Positions 24,649-33,778 of a stretch of DNA of 64,000 nucleotides are shown here, one piece after another (within the stretch, counting starts at the first letter, position 1; each line of letters begins with the position of its first letter). Made by a program: the position numbers and the translations under genes. This DNA is from Mycobacterium sp. IS-1742 (GTDB lineage Bacteria; Actinomycetota; Actinomycetes; Mycobacteriales; Mycobacteriaceae). Where the stretch lies: assembly GCF_001500125.1 (NCBI RefSeq), contig NZ_LQIV01000002.1, positions 1-64,000 of the forward strand, in the 5' to 3' direction. The notes under the pieces were generated by a model, which saw nothing but the letters and a program-made list of their open reading frames with translations, ran no database searches and was not told where the DNA came from.

Positions 24649-26694
24649 TCAGACGTACACCGCTTTGAGCGGTGACAGGTCGGTCTGCATCAGCACGACG
24701 TTGTAGTCACCCCACAGCGACATGTTCCAGTACAGGTTGTTCAGGTCGGGCTCGTTGTTCTCGTCCTTGAGATCGCCTGTCCCCGACCAGGGATGGATCA
24801 TCGGCGCGTACAGGCCCGGATACTGCTTCGAGGTCGCGACGGTGACCGGTGCCGACCACGGACCCTCCGGACTGTCCGCGGTCCGCAGACGGATGTTGTT
24901 GTCGCCGTCGCCGTAGAGCACGATGTACTTGCCCAGGTATTCGTTGTACTGGACCGACATCTCGCTGACGTTGCCACCGGTCTTGGCGCCGAACAGCCCG
25001 CCGAGGTAGCCGCCGAACACGTTGGGATCGTTGGCCCAGTCGACGACGAAGCCGAACAGTCCGGTGGACCGCTTCGAGTCACCGATGATCGGCGCGGCGA
25101 CCGCCGGCCGGTTGCGGACCCACTTCGACCCGTCCCAGTACTCGTACTTCGACAGATCGGTCACCGAACCCTCGGCCACCCGGGAGACGTAAGCCGATCC
25201 GGCCCGGCCCGACGGGGTGCCGAACGCGTAGAGGTAGCGGACGCCGTCCTCGCCGACCTGCTCCTCGGGTTGCAGGACGTAGGCCGCCTGCTGGAAGTTC
25301 TGACTGCCCGGGACGTAGCGCGTGGCCGACCGGAACCAGCCCGCGGAGCGGATCGTCGACGGTGCCAGGACCCACGTGTCGGTGAGCGGGTCGTACACGG
25401 AGACGGCCGAGTAGTTGGTGGTCCAACGGCCCGGGGTATCCCAGGATTTCACCGACATGAAGTTCACGAACTGCCTGCCGTCGATCTGGATGCCGGAGGT
25501 CGGGATCTGGGTCACCTCCGAGCCGAAGAGCCCGAGCCGGCCGCGGAAGGGGCCGATGAACCGTCCGGCATATCCGGTCTGGACCAGTTGCAGACCGTCG
25601 GTCAGGTTCTGGTCGGTGCTGACCAGCAGCACGTTGGACCGCCAGTCCCCGGTCATGGTCGCATTCTTGAACGTATCGCCGAACGCGACGTGCACGAAGC
25701 GCTCACCCAGCCGGACACCGCCGTCCCACATGATGCCCAGGTCGGTGCCACCGATCCCGAAGTTGTTGGGCACCTTGCCCGTCACCCAGCCCTTGTTCAC
25801 GGACGGCAGCGTGGTGGGGTAGGGGGTGACCGCGGCGGCGGCGACGATGGTCGACTGCGCGGGAGCGGTGATGACCGGTCGAGTGAACGCGCGCTCGAAC
25901 TCCCGCCGCGCCGAGGCCAGCAGCGCCCACAACGCCGGCGGGGGCGCGGGCGCGGCCGGGAGGTTGGCGATCAGCGGCGCCAGACCGACGGCGGCGAGCA
26001 GTGCGGAGAACGCCTTGGGCAGGTCCGGCGGGGCCGACGGCAGCGGCGGCGGCGACGGCGCGGCGGCCCTCGCGGACACCGGGGCGGCAGCGGTGCGCGG
26101 CGAGTCGGTGCGCAGGACGTCGTCGGCCGGATCAGCCTCGAGCGGTGGGAGGACCGCGGGCTCCGTGCCCGGTTCGACCGGGGTCTCGACGGCCGGGGGC
26201 CGCTCGAGGTCCTCGGTCTCGGTCACGGCGGTGGTCTCGTCGGCCGGTTCGACCGCCGGTTCGTCGTCCCGGTCCGACGACGAGGCGGGCCGGCTCGTGC
26301 CGGATGCGGTCCCGGTCTCGTCGGTGGGCTCGTCCTCGACCGTGTCCTCGTCGACCTCGTGCTCGTCCTCGACCGTGTCCTCGTCCTCGTCCTCGGCGCT
26401 GTCCTCGTCCGGCGCCGCCTCGTCCTCGAGAGCGGAGTCGTCGTCGGCGGTCTCCTCGCCCTCGTCGTCGTCCGTGGCCGCCTCCTGGTCGCGCTCGGAC
26501 GCCGGGGAAGGCGAATCCGCCGCCGGGGACGACTCCCCGGACGGCGACGACGAGGATTCCGACGACGAGGTCGACCCACCCGGGTCCGCCGCGGCGACAC
26601 CGTTGCCGAGTGTCACGGCGGCGCCCACGCCCAAAGCGACGGCGAGAGCGCCGATCCGGCCCACGTGTGCGGCAGCGCTCGTCTTGGATCTCAT
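24649..26694 (-). CDS. Exported DUF4185-domain protein with acidic linker
   Basis: A 681-aa secreted protein. The signal peptide (ALAVALGVGAAVTLGNGVAAADP) is followed by ~170 residues of Ser/Glu/Asp-rich low complexity, including two copies of DEDTVEDE, then a Pro/Ala linker. A C-terminal DUF4185 domain (~295-681) looks like a beta-propeller (GIGGTDLGIMWDGG, HVAFGDTF, MSVQYNEYLGKYIVLYGDG). DUF4185 is common in mycobacteria and resembles glycoside-hydrolase propellers, but the activity of this copy cannot be read from sequence. It converges with ripD, 11 bp away. Confidence 0.88.
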   Translation of the reverse strand: MRSKTSAAAHVGRIGALAVALGVGAAVTLGNGVAAADPGGSTSSSESSSSPSGESSPAADSPSPASERDQEAATDDDEGEETADDDSALEDEAAPDEDSAEDEDEDTVEDEHEVDEDTVEDEPTDETGTASGTSRPASSSDRDDEPAVEPADETTAVTETEDLERPPAVETPVEPGTEPAVLPPLEADPADDVLRTDSPRTAAAPVSARAAAPSPPPLPSAPPDLPKAFSALLAAVGLAPLIANLPAAPAPPPALWALLASARREFERAFTRPVITAPAQSTIVAAAAVTPYPTTLPSVNKGWVTGKVPNNFGIGGTDLGIMWDGGVRLGERFVHVAFGDTFKNATMTGDWRSNVLLVSTDQNLTDGLQLVQTGYAGRFIGPFRGRLGLFGSEVTQIPTSGIQIDGRQFVNFMSVKSWDTPGRWTTNYSAVSVYDPLTDTWVLAPSTIRSAGWFRSATRYVPGSQNFQQAAYVLQPEEQVGEDGVRYLYAFGTPSGRAGSAYVSRVAEGSVTDLSKYEYWDGSKWVRNRPAVAAPIIGDSKRSTGLFGFVVDWANDPNVFGGYLGGLFGAKTGGNVSEMSVQYNEYLGKYIVLYGDGDNNIRLRTADSPEGPWSAPVTVATSKQYPGLYAPMIHPWSGTGDLKDENNEPDLNNLYWNMSLWGDYNVVLMQTDLSPLKAVYV

Positions 26695-26812
26695 CGACCG
26701 AATCCCCTTGTCGTCGGCGGCGTCAATTCCGATTGATCATCGCCGCTGCGCACCGGAGTGTTTCACTTCTCAAATTTCCGGGACCCCGGCTTCCGCGTTC
26801 CGGACATATTTA

Positions 26813-26829
26813 CGTGACACCGTGTAACG
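26813..26829. promoter_or_regulatory. Near-perfect inverted repeat before TetR gene
   Basis: CGTGACAC and GTGTAACG (7 of 8 complementary) flank one base, ending 9 nt before the GTG at 26839. A -10 candidate TAACGA overlaps the right arm. This suits a TetR autoregulatory operator for the TetR-DUF1214-sulfotransferase operon. Confidence 0.5.
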
Positions 26830-26838
26830 ATTTGCGCT

Positions 26839-27480
26839 GTGGGAGACCCCAAGGGCGCCGTTGCGGCGGCCACCCCTTCGCGCGGGCGCCGCCGTGACCC
26901 GCGCACCCGGTCGGACATCCTCGAGGCCACACGGCGGATCCTGGCTCGAGACGGCTACGACCAGGTGACCGTCGACGCCGTGGCGCGGGAGGCCGGTGTC
27001 AGCCGGCCCACCGTCTACCGCCGTTGGCCGTCAAAAGCCCACATCGTCTTCGATGCCGCCTTCCAGACCGACTCGTCGGACGAGATCTTCACCCGCACCG
27101 GCGATTTCGTCGCCGACCTGCGCCGGTTCCTGCGGGCCGTGGTCGAGTTCTGGCGCGAACCCGTGGTCTACGCCGCCGCTCTGGGAATCCTCGCCGAACG
27201 CCACGGGTCTCCCGAGTTGCGGATCAAGGCCCAGCAACTGCTCGACGAGGCGACCCAGGACCGGTTCACCGCGCTGGTCCGCGACGGTGTCCGTCAGGGC
27301 GCCGTCGCCGCGGGCATGGACGCGGAATCGTTGTACGACACCGTGATCGGCAGCACCTTCTACGCCGTGTACGTCCGGGACATCAGCGACTCCGGCATCG
27401 ACGCATTCGTCGCCCATCTCTGCTTCCTGGTCACCCAGGGAGCACCCGACAGAGAAGAGAACCGAGATGACCCAGGCTGA
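26839..27480 (+). CDS. TetR-family transcriptional regulator
   Basis: A 213-aa regulator. The HTH occupies residues ~20-70 (RSDILEATRRILARDGYDQVTVDAVAREAGVSRPTVYRRWPSK), after a basic N-terminal arm. The C-terminal ligand-binding domain resembles the TetR_C_11-like type (FWREPVVYAAALGILAE). The GTG start sits 9 bp after an inverted repeat that is its probable operator. The 3' end overlaps the DUF1214 gene by 14 bp, so it is the first gene of a three-gene operon and probably regulates it. Confidence 0.9.
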   Translation: MGDPKGAVAAATPSRGRRRDPRTRSDILEATRRILARDGYDQVTVDAVAREAGVSRPTVYRRWPSKAHIVFDAAFQTDSSDEIFTRTGDFVADLRRFLRAVVEFWREPVVYAAALGILAERHGSPELRIKAQQLLDEATQDRFTALVRDGVRQGAVAAGMDAESLYDTVIGSTFYAVYVRDISDSGIDAFVAHLCFLVTQGAPDREENRDDPG

Positions 27481-28552
27481 TCGACGCCACCCCGACCTGT
27501 CGACGGCGTTCGGGGAACTGCTCGACGAACTGCGTGCCGTCGAGGACAAGTTGCTCACAACGGATCCACCACTCGACGACGCCGACCTGCTCGACGGCTA
27601 CCGACTCACCTTCAGCCTCCTGCGGGTGGCGGTCGACGCCTACGTCTGGGGCGACAAGGACAACCCCCGGTTCGTCGACGTGATCGGGCCCTACCTCAAG
27701 TGGGGCGGCGACAACTCCGACGCGTTCTATCAGATCGCGCCCGTCGACCCCCGCCGCACCTACCGGGTGCGCGGCAACCGTGGTGACGCGGTATACCTGT
27801 CGATCACCGTGTACGGCGGCCCGGACGACGGCCGGTACAGCAACCGGATCGTCGGCACGCTCAACGACCGCGACCTGGAGTTCGACGCCGACGGCAACTT
27901 CGAGTTCACGATGAGCCCGCAACCGCAGCCGGGCACATGGCTCAAACTCGACGACGATGCGGTGACCGCGCTGACGCGCGACTATCTCACCGCGCCGCAG
28001 ACCGGGCGGCGCACGCAGTGGACGATCCAGAGCATCGATCCGCCCGCCCGGCGCCTCGACGACGCCGAGGATCTGACGCGGCGAATGCGCGCCGCCCGCA
28101 CCTGGATTCGGGAACAGTGTTCGTTCCTGCCGACGCGGATCGAGCCGCCGAACGAGATCCTCGAGCCGTTCCCCGTGCCGCAGCACGCCTACGGCTGGTC
28201 GGCGGCCGACGCGGCCTACGCCATGGGAGCCTACGAGCTGGGACCCGATCAGGCGCTCGTCGTGGAGGGCACGTCACCGCAGTGCGTGTTCTGGAATCTG
28301 TGCCTGTGGAACCCGTTCCTGCACACCTACGACTACACCTACGAACGGGTCACCCTCAACGGCGCGCAACTCACCTACGAACCGGACGGGTCGTGGCAGA
28401 TCGTGATCGCCGACCGCGATCCCGGACACCCGAACTGGGTGTCGACCGCGGGGCGGCGTACCGGGTTGATCTGGCTGCGCTGGTTCCTGCCCGAGGAGAC
28501 ACCGGCGCGGCCGCGGTGCCGGGTGGTCGACCTCGCGGAGATCTCGAGATGA
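27467..28552 (+). CDS. DUF1214-domain protein
   Basis: A 361-aa soluble protein. The conserved C-terminal DUF1214 region has YAMGAYELGPDQALVVEG, CVFWNLCLWNPFLHTYDY and YEPDGSWQIVIADRDPGHPNW. The biochemical role of DUF1214 is unknown; in mycobacteria such genes often sit beside lipid- or sterol-related genes. It overlaps TetR upstream (14 bp) and sulfotransferase downstream (ATGA, 28549-28552), so all three are translationally coupled. Confidence 0.85.
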   Translation: MTQADRRHPDLSTAFGELLDELRAVEDKLLTTDPPLDDADLLDGYRLTFSLLRVAVDAYVWGDKDNPRFVDVIGPYLKWGGDNSDAFYQIAPVDPRRTYRVRGNRGDAVYLSITVYGGPDDGRYSNRIVGTLNDRDLEFDADGNFEFTMSPQPQPGTWLKLDDDAVTALTRDYLTAPQTGRRTQWTIQSIDPPARRLDDAEDLTRRMRAARTWIREQCSFLPTRIEPPNEILEPFPVPQHAYGWSAADAAYAMGAYELGPDQALVVEGTSPQCVFWNLCLWNPFLHTYDYTYERVTLNGAQLTYEPDGSWQIVIADRDPGHPNWVSTAGRRTGLIWLRWFLPEETPARPRCRVVDLAEISR

Positions 28553-29796
28553 CCGCCCGCGTCGCGCGTCCGGCGCCGATCGCGCTGGACGACCTCGCCG
28601 CTCCCGTCTATCCGGAGGCGGCACGGCCGATGCGGGAGGGGTTGGCCGCCTACGGCGCCGCCCTCGACCTGTCCCCGGAGGCGCTGCAGGCGACGGCAGT
28701 GGACCGCTCGGGTCTGACCGACTTCGGCGACCTCGGGTTCCGCGACCGGCTGCAGGTGCTGTGCGCGTCGCTGAACTCCGAGGCGTCGCTGTCCGACGTC
28801 GGCCGCGCACTGGCTTTCGAGCAGTTGGCGCAGCACCTGGTGAACCGGCTGCGGCTGCAGGACCTGATCACGCGGAACCCCGAGATCCTCGACGTCCGCA
28901 TCGAACGGCCGATCATCATCTGCGGCCTGCCCCGCACGGGGACCACCCACCTGCACAACATGATCGCCGCCGACCCGGCGATCCGGTACCTGCCCTACTG
29001 GGAGAGCCTCGAACCCGTGCCCCCGCCGGGGGAGGGCCCGCAGGGCAGGCGGGAGCGGTGCGCGGCCGGCCTCGAACTGGTCCACACGGTGATGCCGGAA
29101 TTCCGGCGGATGCACGACATGACCGTCGACCACGCCCACGAAGAGATCCAGCTGCTGGCCAACGACATCGGCGGCATGCTGTTCGAGACGACCTTTCACG
29201 TCCCGCGCTTCGCCGACCACTACAAGGCGCACGACCAGTCGCCGTCCTACGCCCACCTCCGGCGCACCCTGCAGGCCCTGCAGTGGCAGGGCGGCGGGAC
29301 CCGGTGGGTGCTCAAGTCCCCGCAACACCTCGAACAGTTCCCGACGCTGGCGGCGACGTTCCCCGACGCGACTTTCGTTCTGACGCACCGTGATCCGACC
29401 GAGGTCATCCAGTCGATGGCGACGATGATCTGCTACGCCGCACGCATGTCGTGCGAGCGTCCGGACCCGGTGGCGCTCACCCGGTACTGGGTCGAGCGGT
29501 CGGCGGACCTGCTCACCGCCTGTGTGCGCGACCGCGACGCGCTACCCGCCGAGCGGTCCGTCGACATCCGGTTCGACGACTTCATGGCCGACGAGGAGGC
29601 CACGCTGGCATTGATCTACGAACGCGCCGGCCAGCCGTTCGACGATCGTGCCCGGGGCGCGATGGCCCGGTTTCGGGCCGATCACCCACGCGGCATGCAC
29701 GGCGGCGTCCTCCACCGCCCGGCCGACCTCGGCCTCGACGTCGACGAGGTGGCCCGTCGGCTGGGCGACTACCGCCGGCGTTTCGTCGCCGCCTGA
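28549..29796 (+). CDS. Sulfotransferase-family protein
   Basis: A 415-aa P-loop enzyme. The PAPS 5'-phosphosulfate loop is ICGLPRTGTTHLHNM and the 3'-phosphate segment is FVLTHRDPTEVIQS; WVLKSPQHLEQ is typical of the bacterial Sulfotransfer_3 type. Such enzymes sulfate lipids or sterol-like acceptors from PAPS; the acceptor here is not known. The ATG overlaps the DUF1214 stop. The pairing with DUF1214 under one TetR regulator suggests a shared, probably lipophilic, substrate. Confidence 0.88.
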   Translation: MTARVARPAPIALDDLAAPVYPEAARPMREGLAAYGAALDLSPEALQATAVDRSGLTDFGDLGFRDRLQVLCASLNSEASLSDVGRALAFEQLAQHLVNRLRLQDLITRNPEILDVRIERPIIICGLPRTGTTHLHNMIAADPAIRYLPYWESLEPVPPPGEGPQGRRERCAAGLELVHTVMPEFRRMHDMTVDHAHEEIQLLANDIGGMLFETTFHVPRFADHYKAHDQSPSYAHLRRTLQALQWQGGGTRWVLKSPQHLEQFPTLAATFPDATFVLTHRDPTEVIQSMATMICYAARMSCERPDPVALTRYWVERSADLLTACVRDRDALPAERSVDIRFDDFMADEEATLALIYERAGQPFDDRARGAMARFRADHPRGMHGGVLHRPADLGLDVDEVARRLGDYRRRFVAA

Positions 29797-29859
29797 CGCG
29801 GAACCGCGGAGGAGTCGGACCGGGTTCTGCGGGTACCCTCGCGCCATGGAGGAGATGCG

Positions 29860-30864
29860 ATGAGCGCGGGGCTGTTCGGACTGCTCGACGACGTCGCGGT
29901 GCTCGCGCGCATGGCCGCGGCATCGGTGGACGACATCGGTGCTGCCGCCGGCCGTGCCACGGCCAAGGCCGCGGGCGTCGTCGTCGACGACACCGCGGTC
30001 ACCCCGCAGTACGTGCACGGGATCGCCGCCGAGCGGGAACTGCCCATCATCAAGCGCATCGCGATCGGCTCGCTCCGCAACAAGCTGGTGTTCATCCTGC
30101 CGGCGGCGTTGCTGCTCAGCCAGTTCGTGCCGTGGCTGCTCACCCCCATCCTGATGCTGGGCGCCACCTATCTGTGCTTCGAGGGAGCCGAGAAGGTGTG
30201 GGGGCGCATCCGCGGTCACGACACCCATGCCGTCCCGGTGACCGAGGCGGGGGAGGACGCCGAGAAGTACATGGTCACCGGCGCCATCCGCACCGACTTC
30301 ATCCTGTCCGCCGAGATCATGGTGATCGCGCTCAACGAGGTGGCCTCCGAGTCCTTCTGGCCGCGGCTGATCATCCTGGTGGTCGTCGCGCTGGTGATCA
30401 CCGCCGCGGTGTACGGCGTGGTGGCGGGCATCGTCAAGATGGACGACATCGGGCTGCGGCTCACGCAACGCACGTCGCGGATCGCGCAGTCGGTGGGGCG
30501 CGGCCTGGTCGCCGGGATGCCCAAGCTGCTCGCCGCCCTGTCGCTGATCGGCACGGTCGCGATGCTCTGGGTCGGCGGCCACATCCTGCTCGTCGGCACC
30601 GACGAGTTGGGATGGCACACCCTGTACGGGCTGGTGCACCACGCCGAGGAGTCCGTGCACCATGCCACCGGTGTGGCCGGCGGTGTGCTGGCCTGGCTGG
30701 TCAACACCGCGGCATCGGCGGTGATCGGCCTGATCGTCGGCGCCGTGGTGGTGGCCGTCGTGCACGTCCTGCCGTTCGGCCGCAAGCATTCTGACGCCGA
30801 CTCCCACGCCGGGTCCCCGGCCGACTCCCACGCCGACCCGAAGCCGGAGCCCGCGGGCGATTGA
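29860..30864 (+). CDS. DUF808 (YedI-like) inner-membrane protein
   Basis: A 334-aa membrane protein. The start MSAGLFGLLDDVAVLARMAAASVDDIGAAA and the central VVDDTAVTPQYVHGI are hallmarks of DUF808. Several TM helices follow (LVFILPAALLLSQFVPWLL, LIILVVVALVITAAVYGVVAG and two more). The tail has His/Asp/Ser-rich short repeats (DSHAGSPADSHADP). Function is unknown. It stands alone, 63 bp after the sulfotransferase. Confidence 0.9.
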   Translation: MSAGLFGLLDDVAVLARMAAASVDDIGAAAGRATAKAAGVVVDDTAVTPQYVHGIAAERELPIIKRIAIGSLRNKLVFILPAALLLSQFVPWLLTPILMLGATYLCFEGAEKVWGRIRGHDTHAVPVTEAGEDAEKYMVTGAIRTDFILSAEIMVIALNEVASESFWPRLIILVVVALVITAAVYGVVAGIVKMDDIGLRLTQRTSRIAQSVGRGLVAGMPKLLAALSLIGTVAMLWVGGHILLVGTDELGWHTLYGLVHHAEESVHHATGVAGGVLAWLVNTAASAVIGLIVGAVVVAVVHVLPFGRKHSDADSHAGSPADSHADPKPEPAGD

Positions 30865-30893
30865 CCGCGCCGCACATCGGGTAGCCAGCCACC

Positions 30894-31013
30894 GTGACCG
30901 CACCTGACATGCCTGAAGCCGGGGACCACGTCGACGCCACCGAAGACGACGGGTCCGCCGAGTTCCAGCCCGAAGACGGGGGAGCGGCCCCGCCCGCACC
31001 GCACGAGCGCTAG
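30894..31013 (+). CDS. Small acidic hypothetical protein
   Basis: A 39-aa frame from GTG 30894 to TAG 31013 encodes a very acidic peptide (two EDD/EDG clusters, Pro/Ala-rich end, no hydrophobic segment). It begins 29 bp after the DUF808 stop and overlaps the 3' end of the minus-strand acyl-CoA ligase by 4 bp. Codon usage looks coding (third-position G/C), but there is no family match, so it could be chance. Confidence 0.35.
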   Translation: MTAPDMPEAGDHVDATEDDGSAEFQPEDGGAAPPAPHER

Positions 31014-32575
31014 GCGGGTCCCGGTGTCACCGAGGCCGGCGCGCCCTCGCTGAGCATCTCCTTGACCGCCCTGCGGTTGAGCTTGCCGCTCGCCAGGACG
31101 GGCAGTTGGTCGGCCGTGACGACAGCCCAGCGGGTGGGCACCTTGTACGACGAGAGCTCAGCGCGCACCCGGGCCGACAGGTCGGCGACATCGATGCCGT
31201 CTCGCGCGGGGACGACGGCCGCGCACACCTGTTCGCCCCGTTCGGGGTCGTCGACACCGACGACCACGCACTGCGCCACATCGGGGAACTGCTCGACGAC
31301 CGCCTCCACTTCCAGGGGCGAGACGTTCGCGCCTGAGGCCTTGATCAGCTCGCTGGTCCGGCCGACGTAGAACAGGCGCGGGTCTCCGTTTCTGCGGTAG
31401 ACCCGGTCGCCGGTGTGGTACCAGCCGTCGGCGTCGAAGGTCTCCGCGCGTTCGCGTTTGTTGTAGCCGGCCATCACGCCGACGCCCCGGACGAGGAGTT
31501 CGCCGACGGTGCCGTCGTCAACCGGCCGACCCTCGTCGTCGACGATCGTCATCTCGGTGAACGCGAACCCCCCTGCGGTCTCCGACATCGTCCGGTGGAC
31601 GGGGTAGCCGTCCGGGACGTCGACCATCGCGATGTCGAGGGGACCGTCGCGCAGCATCGGTGCGCTGCGCAGGTCCCGGGTGGCGAAGGAGGGGTGGTCG
31701 CGCAACCGCTGCGTGAACGCCGGCCATCCGACCAGCCCGGTCGCCCGTTCGCGCTCGATCAGGTCGAGCGCGGTCTCCGCGTCGAGACGTGGCAACACCA
31801 GCACGGTGACCGGTTCGTGCAGCGCACCGGTCGCCGCCAGCAGGCCACCGATCCAGAAGAACGGCATGGCGCACAGGATGCGCACGGCCCCTTCGGATTT
31901 GGTGACAGCGCGCACCGCGGCCGGCCACCCGGACGTCTGCCGGACCACGGTGCCGTGGGTGTGCAGCACACCCTTCGGGTCGGCCGTCGATCCAGAGGTG
32001 TGCACCATCACCGCCAGGTCCGCCGGCGACACCTCGTCCTCGACGGCGGCCAGTACCTCCCGGGGCACCTGCGCCTCCGGCGCGACGCCGTGAGCGCTCA
32101 CCCACGAGCGATCGGTCCCGCCGGTCAGCACGATAGTGCGCAGGTAGGGCGCCTGCGTCAGCGCGAGCCGGCCGGCCGGCTGACCGGACAGCGCCGGGAA
32201 GGCGGCCTCGAATCGGTCGGCGACGTCGGTGCCGAGAACCTCCGACGGGCCGACCACCATCGCGACGTCGGCCAGCCGCACCACCTTGGCCAGTTCGGCC
32301 GGGGTGTACATCGTGCTCAGCGGCACGGCCAGCGCCCCGATGCGCGAGACCGCCAGCCACCACACGATCCACTCCACCCCGTTGGGGAAGAACAGGCCCA
32401 CCCGCACGCCCTTGCCGATGCCCTGATGGAGCAATCGGCGGGCGATATCCGCCGAGCGCTGCTCGGCGTCACGGTAGGTGAGCCGCCCGGTCGGGCTGAC
32501 CACGTAGGTCTGGTCACCGAAATCGCGGACGCTCTGCGCCAGCAGAGCCGGGATCGTGGGACGCGGCGGGATCAT
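31010..32575 (-). CDS. AMP-forming acyl-CoA synthetase/ligase
   Basis: A 521-aa ANL-superfamily enzyme that activates a carboxylic acid as acyl-AMP and then acyl-CoA. Signatures: the P-loop-like VHTSGSTADPKGVLHTHG, the hinge/adenylate motif WYHTGDRVYR, GRTSELIKASGANVSPLEVE, and the catalytic Lys in LASGKLNRRAVK. Acid specificity is not predictable. ATG 32575 has GGAGAGG about 9 nt upstream. It is divergent from the second SPL-like gene. The enoyl-CoA hydratase at 33.8-34.6 kb lies on the same strand but is separated by the SPL gene. Confidence 0.9.
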   Translation of the reverse strand: MIPPRPTIPALLAQSVRDFGDQTYVVSPTGRLTYRDAEQRSADIARRLLHQGIGKGVRVGLFFPNGVEWIVWWLAVSRIGALAVPLSTMYTPAELAKVVRLADVAMVVGPSEVLGTDVADRFEAAFPALSGQPAGRLALTQAPYLRTIVLTGGTDRSWVSAHGVAPEAQVPREVLAAVEDEVSPADLAVMVHTSGSTADPKGVLHTHGTVVRQTSGWPAAVRAVTKSEGAVRILCAMPFFWIGGLLAATGALHEPVTVLVLPRLDAETALDLIERERATGLVGWPAFTQRLRDHPSFATRDLRSAPMLRDGPLDIAMVDVPDGYPVHRTMSETAGGFAFTEMTIVDDEGRPVDDGTVGELLVRGVGVMAGYNKRERAETFDADGWYHTGDRVYRRNGDPRLFYVGRTSELIKASGANVSPLEVEAVVEQFPDVAQCVVVGVDDPERGEQVCAAVVPARDGIDVADLSARVRAELSSYKVPTRWAVVTADQLPVLASGKLNRRAVKEMLSEGAPASVTPGPA

Positions 32576-32656
32576 CTGCCGATCCTCTCCGATCAAGTCG
32601 CCCAGGTCACACGCGGGCGGAGGAACAGCGGCTGTCACACACACGTTGAACGGGCC

Positions 32657-33769
32657 ATGACGTCCCTTCTGGGCGGCGGCGACCCTGCCCACCGGACGCC
32701 GGCCGACCTGTCCGACCGGCTCCTCGACATCAGGCGCATCTATCACGAGCCCGACATCGAGCGGTTCCCGCGTGCCCGCGCGGTGTTGGAGCGCTACCCC
32801 GACGCCGAGCGCATCGAGGTGCTCTCCCATCAGGCGATCCCGGGGTTGTACGGCAACGAAGGCAATGTCGAGGACTGGGTGCGCAACAAGCGCGAGGTGC
32901 TCGTCCTCGGTGAGAAGAAGAGCCTCAGCGCCCGCCGCAACGAACGGTCCAGCGACTGGATCGCGCCGTCGACCGCCAACGGGTGCGCGATGGCGTGCTC
33001 CTACTGCTACGTCCCGCGGCGCAAGGGGTACGCGAATCCGATCACCGTGTTCGCCAACATCGAGAAGATCACCGGTTACCTCGAGCGGCACGCCGCCCGC
33101 CAGGGCGTCAAACCCGAACCCAACCAGTGCGATCCGGTCGACTGGGTGTACGACATCGGCGAGAACAGCGACTGTTCGGCCGATGCGCTGGTGTCCGACA
33201 ACGTGCGCGACCTGGTTGACCTGTTCGGACGGATTCCCAACGCCAAGGCCAGTTTCGCGACCAAACTCGTCAACCGCGACCTGCTGACCTACGAGCCCCG
33301 CGGCGGCACCCGGGTGCGCTTCAGCCTGATGCCTGCCGAGACCTCACGTCAGGTCGACGTCCGGACCTCGAAGATCGCCGACCGCATCGCGGCGATCGAC
33401 GATTTCGTCGAGGCCGGCTACGAGGTGCACCTGAACTTCAGCCCGGTGATCGTGCACGAGAACTGGCTGGCCGACTGGGCGGATCTGCTCGATCAGATCG
33501 CCGACCAGACCACCGATCGCACCAAACGGCAGTTGGCGGCGGAGATCATCTTCCTGACGCACAACGAGGGGCTGCACGACGTGAATCTCGGCTGGCACCC
33601 GAAGGGGGAGGAGCTGCTGTGGCGGCCCGACCTCCAGCAGCTCAAACGCAGCCAGAGCGGCCAGTGGAACGTCCGCTACAAGAGCCCGTGGAAGGGCAGG
33701 TGGGTGCAGGAGCTCACCGACCTGATCGGCGACCGACTGCCGGACTGCCGGATCCGCTACGCGTTCTGA
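32657..33769 (+). CDS. Second spore-photoproduct-lyase-like radical SAM protein
   Basis: A 370-aa SPL-family radical SAM protein. The cluster ligands are C110, C114 and C117 in CAMACSYCYVPRRKG, and Y116/Y118 flank C117 as in SPL. C173 in ENSDCSADALVSD falls where B. subtilis SPL has its hydrogen-donor C141; C158 is another candidate. The C-terminal half has ATKLVNRDLL, VRFSLMP and VHLNFSPVIVHENW. It is clearly diverged from the SplB-like copy at 22.4 kb and carries a distinct N-terminal 100 residues. Function in a non-sporulating organism is unproven; DNA repair or another C-H chemistry is possible. Confidence 0.87.
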   Translation: MTSLLGGGDPAHRTPADLSDRLLDIRRIYHEPDIERFPRARAVLERYPDAERIEVLSHQAIPGLYGNEGNVEDWVRNKREVLVLGEKKSLSARRNERSSDWIAPSTANGCAMACSYCYVPRRKGYANPITVFANIEKITGYLERHAARQGVKPEPNQCDPVDWVYDIGENSDCSADALVSDNVRDLVDLFGRIPNAKASFATKLVNRDLLTYEPRGGTRVRFSLMPAETSRQVDVRTSKIADRIAAIDDFVEAGYEVHLNFSPVIVHENWLADWADLLDQIADQTTDRTKRQLAAEIIFLTHNEGLHDVNLGWHPKGEELLWRPDLQQLKRSQSGQWNVRYKSPWKGRWVQELTDLIGDRLPDCRIRYAF

Positions 33770-33778
33770 GCCTTGGCG

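Noticed and set aside
26340..26400. DNA tandem repeat in the acidic linker of the DUF4185 gene
   Set aside because: The nucleotide repetition follows from repeated Glu/Asp codons and is not a separate element.
24793..26827. Long plus-strand frames opposite the DUF4185 gene
   Set aside because: Their Arg/Ser/Val low complexity mirrors the acidic repeats on the other strand; there is no start signal.
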